This document shows, one piece after another, positions 32,642 to 37,376 of a DNA stretch of 37,376 bases (its first letter is position 1; every line of letters begins with the position of its first letter). The stretch comes from Cupriavidus basilensis OR16 (GTDB lineage Bacteria > Pseudomonadota > Gammaproteobacteria > Burkholderiales > Burkholderiaceae). Position numbers and translations under genes: made by a program. A model generated the notes under the pieces. That model ran no database searches, was not told the DNA's origin, and saw only the letters and a program-made list of their open reading frames with translations. Location of the stretch: positions 1 to 37,376 of the forward strand of contig NZ_AHJE01000121.1 in assembly GCF_000243095.1 (NCBI RefSeq). The letters are read 5' to 3'.

Positions 32642-33523
32642 ATGGACATCAACTTCCTGCACACCTTTATCGTCGTGGTGGACGCCGGCTCCATCGCGGA
32701 AGCCGCCCGGCGCCTGGACCTGGCGCCCACCACCGTGGCGCAGCAGATCAAGGCGCTCGAAGCCGACATCGGCAGCAAGCTGCTGGCGCGTTCGGGGCGT
32801 ACGGTACGCCCGACCATTGCCGGCAGCCGGATCCTGGAGCGCGCACGGCTGGTGGTGCGGGAGGTCGGCAACCTGCGCTCGGAGGCATCGGACACGGCGC
32901 TGCCCGCCGGCCCGCTGCGCCTGGGCTCCGCCCCGACCGCGCTGATGGGCCTGCTGCCGGGCGCGCTGCGGGAATGGCAGCGACGTTACCAGGGCATCGA
33001 GATCTTTATCGAGCCGGGCACGTCGGTGGCGCTGATGTCCAAGGTCGTGAGCGGCGAGCTGGATGCCGCGGTGCTGGTGCACCCCGCCTTTGCCATGCCC
33101 AAGACCTGCGAGTGGGTACCGCTGCGCAACGAGTCGCTGATCCTGCTGACGCCGGCGCGCATGAAGGTGGCCGACCCGCTGCAGACCATCGCCCGCGAGC
33201 CGTTTATCCGCTATGACCGCAACGTGGTGGCAGGCAAGCAGGCCGATGACTACCTGCACCGCCACAACCTGCGCCCACAGGTCCAGTTCGAGCTCGACGG
33301 CATCGAGCATATTGCCAAGCTGGTGGCCGAGGGCCTGGGGATATCGGTACTGCCCGACTGGGCGGCAGGCGGACAGCAGGACGCCAGGGTGCGGCGCTGG
33401 GCGCTGCCAGCGCCATGCCCGCAGCGTACGGTGGGCATGGTGTGGCTGCGCGCGGCGGTGCGCTCGCCGTTGGCGGCGGCGCTGGCGGAGTTGCTGGAGG
33501 TCGGTTTGCCCGCGCCGGCATAG
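32642..33523 (+). CDS. LysR-family transcriptional regulator of the divergent catabolic operon
   Basis: This 293-residue regulator has a winged helix-turn-helix at residues 2-60 (INFLHTFIVVVDAGSIAEAA, then LAPTTVAQQIKALEADIGSK) and the co-inducer domain from about residue 88 (LRLGSAPTALMGLLPGALRE). It reads away from the mandelate racemase/muconate lactonizing operon across a 105-bp gap, the classical LysR arrangement. Activation of that operon by its substrate is therefore the probable role. The ATG at 32642 has no ribosome site because a palindrome occupies that position. The longer open frame from 31358 runs antisense through the enzyme gene and is not coding. Confidence 0.9.
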   Translation: MDINFLHTFIVVVDAGSIAEAARRLDLAPTTVAQQIKALEADIGSKLLARSGRTVRPTIAGSRILERARLVVREVGNLRSEASDTALPAGPLRLGSAPTALMGLLPGALREWQRRYQGIEIFIEPGTSVALMSKVVSGELDAAVLVHPAFAMPKTCEWVPLRNESLILLTPARMKVADPLQTIAREPFIRYDRNVVAGKQADDYLHRHNLRPQVQFELDGIEHIAKLVAEGLGISVLPDWAAGGQQDARVRRWALPAPCPQRTVGMVWLRAAVRSPLAAALAELLEVGLPAPA

Positions 33524-33626
33524 GCGAAGCGTGCGGATGCGGCGCTGCTACGGCGCAGGCTGCCCGGACTTCGACAACGTCGGCCGCGACGCCAACACCG
33601 CCAGCCGGCTAGCTCCCGCGCCCATC

Positions 33627-33744
33627 GCGCTCGCGCAGCTGGCACCCGGCCCAATGGCGGCGCAGCTCGCCATCTATCTCGACTATGTGCACCATCGCAT
33701 ATCGCATCGTGGGTGCCACGCTGGCCGGGGTCGCGCCGGCGTGA
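33627..33744 (+). pseudogene. chrA: Chromate transporter ChrA fragment with 7-bp tandem duplication
   Basis: The frame reads ALAQLAPGPMAAQLAIYL, then DYVHHRI, one of the most conserved segments of the ChrA N-terminal half. The 7-nt sequence ATCGCAT is directly repeated (33694-33700 and 33701-33707). Removing one copy restores VHHRIVGATLAGVA, which is the normal continuation. The reading then ends at a stop (33742-33744) one base before the murA stop on the opposite strand, so the rest of the gene is lost. Only about 40 of about 400 residues remain. ChrA exports chromate and is common in Cupriavidus. Upstream sequence back to about 33560 may be more diverged chrA DNA. Confidence 0.75.
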
Positions 33745-35046
33745 TTACTCCTCGCTAGTCCACTCCACCTCGACGCCAAGGCTGCGCAGGTTCTCGACAA
33801 AGCGAGGATGCGCCCGGCGGATGGGCGCGGCATTGCGAATCTCCGAGCGGCCGTCGATGCTCGCGGCCACCATGAACAGGGCGATGGCCACGCGGATGAT
33901 GTACGGGCTCTCCACCACCGCCGGCGTCAGCGTATTGCCGCCAAAGGTGATGAGCCGGTGCGGGTCGGACGAGAACACATGGGCGCCGAATTTCGACAGC
34001 TCGCCGGTCCAGCCCAGCGCGCCGTCGTACACCTTGTTCCAGAACATGGCGTTGCCCTGCGCGCGCACGCCCAGCGCGATGAAGATGGGCAACAGGTCAA
34101 CCGGGAAGTAAGGCCACGGCGCGGCCTCGACCTTGGTCAGCACGTTGCTGGTAAACGGTGTCTGCACTTTCAGCGGGCCGGCGCTGGTGGCGCGGGACCA
34201 GCCGTCTTCGTGCGTGATCTGTACGCCGAACTTGGCAAAAGTCCGGTCGATCAGCGGGAAATTCCCGGGCGCGCTGTTGCGCACCACGACGTCGCCGCCG
34301 GTGATGGCGCCCAGCGCCAGGAAGGTGGTGATCTCGTGAAAATCCTCGTCGAAGGTAAAGTCGCCGCCCTTGAGCTTGTTGCCGCCATGCACCGTCAGGC
34401 GCGAAGTGCCCATGCCTTCGATGTGCGCGCCCATCATCGCCATGAAGCGGCAGAACTCCTGCACATGCGGCTCCGATGCGGCATTGGTGAGCGTGGAGGT
34501 GCCACCCGCGGCGGCGGCGCACAGCACGAAATTCTCCGTGGTGGTCACCGAGGCATAGTCGAGCCAGTGGTCGGTGGGCGCCAGCAGGCCGGCGCTGCGT
34601 ACCAGCAGCGAGCCATCGGCTCGCTCGATCTCGCCACCGAAGCGGCGGAACACTTCGACGTGCGGATCGATCTCGCGCACGCCAAGCGTGCAGCCCTTGA
34701 CGTTGTCCTCCAGCCGGGCCACACCGAAGCGGGCGAGCAGCGGCGGCACCAGCATGATGGACGAGCGCATCTCTTCGGGCAGGCGATGCCGGGCCGCGTC
34801 GAACACGGTCTCCTGGTGGTGCAGCGACAGCGTGCCGGTTGCGTCATCCATATGCACCTTGCTGCCCAGCGCGCGGAAGATGTCGAGAATCTTGCGCACA
34901 TCGGTGATGTCGGGCACGCCGTGCAGGCGCAAGGGCTCATCGGTCAGAAGCGTGGCGCAGAGCACAGGAAGCACTGCATTCTTGTTGGCGGAAGGGGTAA
35001 TGCGCCCCCGGAGCGGCTTGCCGCCGTGCACGATGAGATTGGACAT
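33745..35046 (-). CDS. murA: UDP-N-acetylglucosamine 1-carboxyvinyltransferase (MurA family)
   Basis: This 433-residue enolpyruvyl transferase adds phosphoenolpyruvate to UDP-GlcNAc, the first committed step of peptidoglycan synthesis in the cytoplasm. K22-N23 in SANKNAVLPVL contact substrate. C119 in KGCTLGVREID occupies the fosfomycin-target position and R124 follows at the usual five-residue distance. The catalytic-base region PWPYFPVDLLPIF is present. The sequence is rather different from housekeeping MurA (no GGCAIGxRPVD loop) and is longer, and the gene stands alone without mur or his/hpt neighbours. It is therefore probably a second, specialised MurA-like copy. I chose the ATG at 35044-35046 (MSNLIVHGGKPLRGRI); the longer frame upstream overlaps the divergent copper-operon leader. 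Confidence 0.87.
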   Translation of the reverse strand: MSNLIVHGGKPLRGRITPSANKNAVLPVLCATLLTDEPLRLHGVPDITDVRKILDIFRALGSKVHMDDATGTLSLHHQETVFDAARHRLPEEMRSSIMLVPPLLARFGVARLEDNVKGCTLGVREIDPHVEVFRRFGGEIERADGSLLVRSAGLLAPTDHWLDYASVTTTENFVLCAAAAGGTSTLTNAASEPHVQEFCRFMAMMGAHIEGMGTSRLTVHGGNKLKGGDFTFDEDFHEITTFLALGAITGGDVVVRNSAPGNFPLIDRTFAKFGVQITHEDGWSRATSAGPLKVQTPFTSNVLTKVEAAPWPYFPVDLLPIFIALGVRAQGNAMFWNKVYDGALGWTGELSKFGAHVFSSDPHRLITFGGNTLTPAVVESPYIIRVAIALFMVAASIDGRSEIRNAAPIRRAHPRFVENLRSLGVEVEWTSEE

Positions 35047-35281
35047 GGGATGGGATATTGCGAGACGGGCCCGGACAGGATGGAACAACGCCCAGCATTG
35101 TACTTGCACTGTGAACGGCGCGACCGGCATCCGCACCGGCCATCCCCGGGTATCCGGGTCAAGGCGCATGGACGACGCCGCTGTGACTGATGCTGCATCC
35201 ATGCGACAACGTGCCACGGTAAAGGCGTGTCTGAAATCGCCGAAGGCTGATAATATCGCCGCTAAATCACCGACCTTTCGC

Positions 35282-35713
35282 GTGCGCGCCTTTCCCCGCC
35301 GGTTCTGGATTACCGGACTCCTGCTTACCGCCTTCCTGACAGTGCAACTGGCAGCGGCGGCGTACGCCTGCATGGGAAGCCGCTACTCGTCTGGTTCACC
35401 CGGTTCGCCTGAATCGCCGGGCCAGGCGGTGGACGTGGCGGGCATGATGGCGTCGTGTCCCGAAATGGCCGAGCAGTCCACGCAGACAACGCTCGGCAGC
35501 CATGATGGGCTTTGCCTCGAACATTGCCAGCTAGGCGCCAAGTCGGTCGACCACGCCACCCCGCAGATTCCCGGCTTCCTGCCGGTCCTTGTCAGCCTTG
35601 TTGAACCCGCTCCCGTCGCCGAACTCACCCGGCATACGGTTCTGCTAGGCGAGGCCATTGCGCGCGCGCCGCCGCCGCCCATCCCGATCCTGCACTGCTG
35701 TTTCCGAACCTAG
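35282..35713 (+). CDS. Small exported Cys/His-rich protein heading a metal-efflux operon
   Basis: The product has about 143 residues. With a GTG start at 35282 it begins RAFPRRFWITGLLLTAFLTV and gives a good signal peptide ending at AAAAYA. ATGs at 35201 and 35168 are in frame but would put a long hydrophilic stretch before it. The mature protein has spaced Cys/His/Met residues (CMGS, MMASCPEM, LCLEHCQLG) and ends PPPPIPILHCCFRT. Short proteins with such C-termini precede RND-type heavy-metal efflux genes in Cupriavidus and its relatives; the domain family is not certain. Metal binding or sensing in the periplasm is inferred from composition and position. A GATAAT box around 35249-35254 lies just upstream of the chosen start. 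Confidence 0.65.
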   Translation: MRAFPRRFWITGLLLTAFLTVQLAAAAYACMGSRYSSGSPGSPESPGQAVDVAGMMASCPEMAEQSTQTTLGSHDGLCLEHCQLGAKSVDHATPQIPGFLPVLVSLVEPAPVAELTRHTVLLGEAIARAPPPPIPILHCCFRT

Positions 35714-35784
35714 CCTCCGAAGCCACGCTTGTTTCGTGCCCTGCCGCCTGAGCGGCCGGGTCGTCGTTGCTTCCCGGAGGCTTT

Positions 35785-37086
35785 ATGCATTTCCTTCGTC
35801 GTTTCATGCAGGCGCTCCTGTGCGCGCCTGCATTTGGCCTGGGCGTGCCCCTTGTTGCGCACGCCCAGCCAGCACCCACCTTGTCGGTCGAGGAAGCCGT
35901 TGCGCTGGCCACCACGCGCGCCGGCAATGGCGAGACTTCCAACGGCAGCGTTGAGGCTGCCGTTCAGATGGCCGTGGCCGCCGGCCAGTTGCCTGACCCG
36001 GTGCTCAAGCTCGGGTTCAACAATGTGCCGGTCAACGGCCCGGACCAGTTCTCCCTGACCCGCGACTTCATGACCATGCGCTCCATCAGCGTCATGCAAG
36101 AGTTCACGCGCTCGGACAAGCGCCGCGCCCGCGCGGAGCGCTTTGAGGCAGAAGCCGCGGCAGCGCAGGCACGGCGCACGGTCGGCCTGGCCAATGTGCA
36201 GCGCAGCGTGGTCGCGGCCTGGTTCGATCGCTGGTATGCCGAACAGGCCGGCGCGCTGCTCGGGCACCACGGCCATCCGCTGGAACTGGAGCTGCAAGCC
36301 GCCAAGGCCACCTATCGCAGCGGGCGTGGCGCGCGGGCGGACGTGCTGGCCGCGGAGATGGAAATCCAGAAACTGCAGGACCGGCTCGACGAGAACCAAG
36401 CCGCCATCGACGCCGCCAAGGTGGCGCTCGCCCGCTGGGTCGGGCAGGCGGCCAGTCGCCCTCTATCGGAAAAGCCAATTCTCGCCATGCCTGCGCGCGT
36501 GCAAGAGCTGGCCGGGTCCGAACTGGACGCCGTGCCGGAGATGGTGGCCTCGCAGCGCGAAATCGCGCTGGCCGAAGCCGATGTCCGGGCAGCAACCGAG
36601 GCCAGCAAGCCGGACGTGACTGTCGAGCTGATGTACAGCCAACGGGGTTCCGCCTATTCCAATATGGGTTCGCTGAACGTCAGCTTCCCGGTGCCATGGG
36701 ACCGAGGCAACCGGCAAGACCGCGAAGTGTCGGCCAAGCTGGCGCAGGCGCAGGAAGCCCGCGCCAGGTCCGAGATCGTTGCGCGCAATACCAAGGCCGC
36801 GGTTGGAGCGAAGGTCGCCGAGTTGCGGCGCAACCTTGAACGGCTCAAGCGCTACGACGAATCCATCCTGCCACTGGCAAACGCCCAGGCAGACGCGGCA
36901 TTGACGGCTTACCGCGCCAACACCGGATCGCTGCTGGCGGTTGCCGAAGCCAACCACCGGGTCATCGACACGGCGCTCGACCGGCTGACCCTCGAAGCGA
37001 AGACAGCCAGGGGCTGGGCCGACCTGGCCTTCCTCGTCCCGCTGCCCACCGCGCAGACCGAACCCGCCGCGAGGGATTCCAAATGA
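35785..37086 (+). CDS. Outer-membrane efflux protein (TolC/CusC/CzcC family)
   Basis: This 433-residue outer-membrane channel of a tripartite RND metal efflux system has a signal peptide (MHFLRRFMQALLCAPAFGLG, cleavage near VAHA-Q). The mature protein is mostly long alpha-helices with the duplicated TolC pattern: LSVEEAVALATTRAG at the start and the second repeat from about residue 240. GGAGG lies 5 nt before the ATG at 35785; the TTG at 35767 is not preferred. The stop overlaps the start of the membrane-fusion gene (ATGA). With the heavy-metal-binding domain in the next gene, the system most likely exports Cu(I)/Ag(I). It is slightly shorter than E. coli CusC and lacks a lipobox. Confidence 0.9.
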   Translation: MHFLRRFMQALLCAPAFGLGVPLVAHAQPAPTLSVEEAVALATTRAGNGETSNGSVEAAVQMAVAAGQLPDPVLKLGFNNVPVNGPDQFSLTRDFMTMRSISVMQEFTRSDKRRARAERFEAEAAAAQARRTVGLANVQRSVVAAWFDRWYAEQAGALLGHHGHPLELELQAAKATYRSGRGARADVLAAEMEIQKLQDRLDENQAAIDAAKVALARWVGQAASRPLSEKPILAMPARVQELAGSELDAVPEMVASQREIALAEADVRAATEASKPDVTVELMYSQRGSAYSNMGSLNVSFPVPWDRGNRQDREVSAKLAQAQEARARSEIVARNTKAAVGAKVAELRRNLERLKRYDESILPLANAQADAALTAYRANTGSLLAVAEANHRVIDTALDRLTLEAKTARGWADLAFLVPLPTAQTEPAARDSK

Positions 37087-37376
37087 AGAAACAAGTCATC
37101 TTCCCCCCTGGTGGCACTCGCTGCCGCCGGGGGCGTCCTTTATGGCACCTATCAACTGGGTGTCAGCCGGGGAGAAGCACGCAAGCCACCTTCGACGGCA
37201 ACGCGAAACCCATCCGCGGCCAGCGACGCGGATCCCCAGGCCGGCAGGAAGATCCTGTACTGGCATGACCCGATGGTACCCGGCCAGCGGTTCGACAAAC
37301 CCGGCAAATCCCCCTTCATGGACATGCAGCTGGTGCCGGTGTACGAGGATGCCGGCACCAGCGGCGCGGCGCTCAC
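37083..37376 (+). pseudogene. cusB: CusB-type membrane-fusion protein, 5' part, out of frame at a C tract; runs off the window
   Basis: The ATG at 37083 begins MKKQVIFP, but after six C residues (37103-37108) the frame goes wrong and closes at 37268. Reading with five C gives LVALAAAGGVLYGTYQLGVS, a typical signal anchor. A linker and the heavy-metal-binding domain of CusB/SilB proteins follow (KILYWHDPMVPGQRF, DKPGKSPFMDMQLVPVY) and stay open to the window end. So either one extra C has been gained (real frameshift or contingency switch) or called in error. A GTG at 37111 could start the second frame but would remove the basic N-terminus. The protein would connect CusC- and CusA-like partners in the periplasm and bind Cu(I)/Ag(I). 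Confidence 0.7.

Noticed and set aside
33213..33758. 181-codon plus-strand frame
   Set aside because: Mostly an out-of-frame reading of lysR; only its last part is meaningful, as the ChrA relic reported separately.
1..37376. CRISPR array, rRNA, tRNA or complete insertion sequence
   Set aside because: None found by eye: the only tandem repeats are the 105-bp coding repeat and the GGTTCR array, and no intact transposase or integrase frame is present.

Overview
The window reads as chromosomal DNA from a GC-rich betaproteobacterium of the Burkholderiaceae, most like Cupriavidus or Ralstonia. The reasons are the codon usage, an orphan Bug-type (tripartite tricarboxylate) binding protein, several LysR regulators each divergent from the genes it probably controls, a DUF2325 protein, a GAT-rich collagen-like lipoprotein, a chromate-transporter relic and a CusCBA-type copper/silver efflux operon. 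The genus call is inference from gene content; no rRNA or tRNA gene was seen.

Region 1 (40-8588, all minus strand) is an ABC-transporter-dependent surface polysaccharide cluster. In transcription order it holds a family 4 glycosyltransferase, a coiled-coil repeat ORF, a UbiA-type prenyltransferase, a SAM methyltransferase, two family 2 glycosyltransferases, a WbpZ-like family 4 glycosyltransferase, and the Wzm/Wzt exporter whose ATPase carries a C-terminal glycan-recognition domain. Most genes overlap or abut. The glycosyltransferases are AT-richer than the rest of the window, which suggests acquisition by transfer.

Region 2 (8619-12784) is a long AT-rich stretch with palindromes and possible relics, a broken DUF2325 gene and a collagen-like lipoprotein with 38 uninterrupted G-X-Y triplets. 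Region 3 (12785-17123) is a SnoaL-like / metallo-beta-lactamase-fold / MFS operon, a truncated DoxX gene and a LysR regulator. Region 4 (17136-22772) is the most coherent functional unit. A two-component system is divergent from msrB (Tat-exported), a DipZ-type thiol-disulfide transmembrane reductase and msrA (membrane-anchored). Together these look like a self-contained periplasmic methionine-sulfoxide repair system with its own regulator.

Region 5 (22807-29222) holds many damaged genes: an enolase paralogue with an internal deletion, a free-methionine-sulfoxide reductase relic, a frameshifted HcaT-like transporter, a fragment of an alternative F-type ATPase gamma subunit fused to foreign sequence, and a decayed AbiEii-like nucleotidyltransferase. 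Intact LysR, cupin, MarR and VOC genes lie among them. Region 6 (29256-33523) is a catabolic operon (mandelate racemase/muconate lactonizing family enzyme, Bug protein, internally deleted SDR, RraA-like protein) with a divergent LysR regulator. Region 7 (33627-37376) has a ChrA relic, a MurA paralogue, and the start of a copper/silver efflux operon running off the window end, whose membrane-fusion gene is out of frame at a C tract.

At least ten genes carry a frameshift, internal deletion or truncation. Some are classic pseudogene lesions; others (for example the C6 tract near 37101) could be sequencing errors and would need read-level confirmation.
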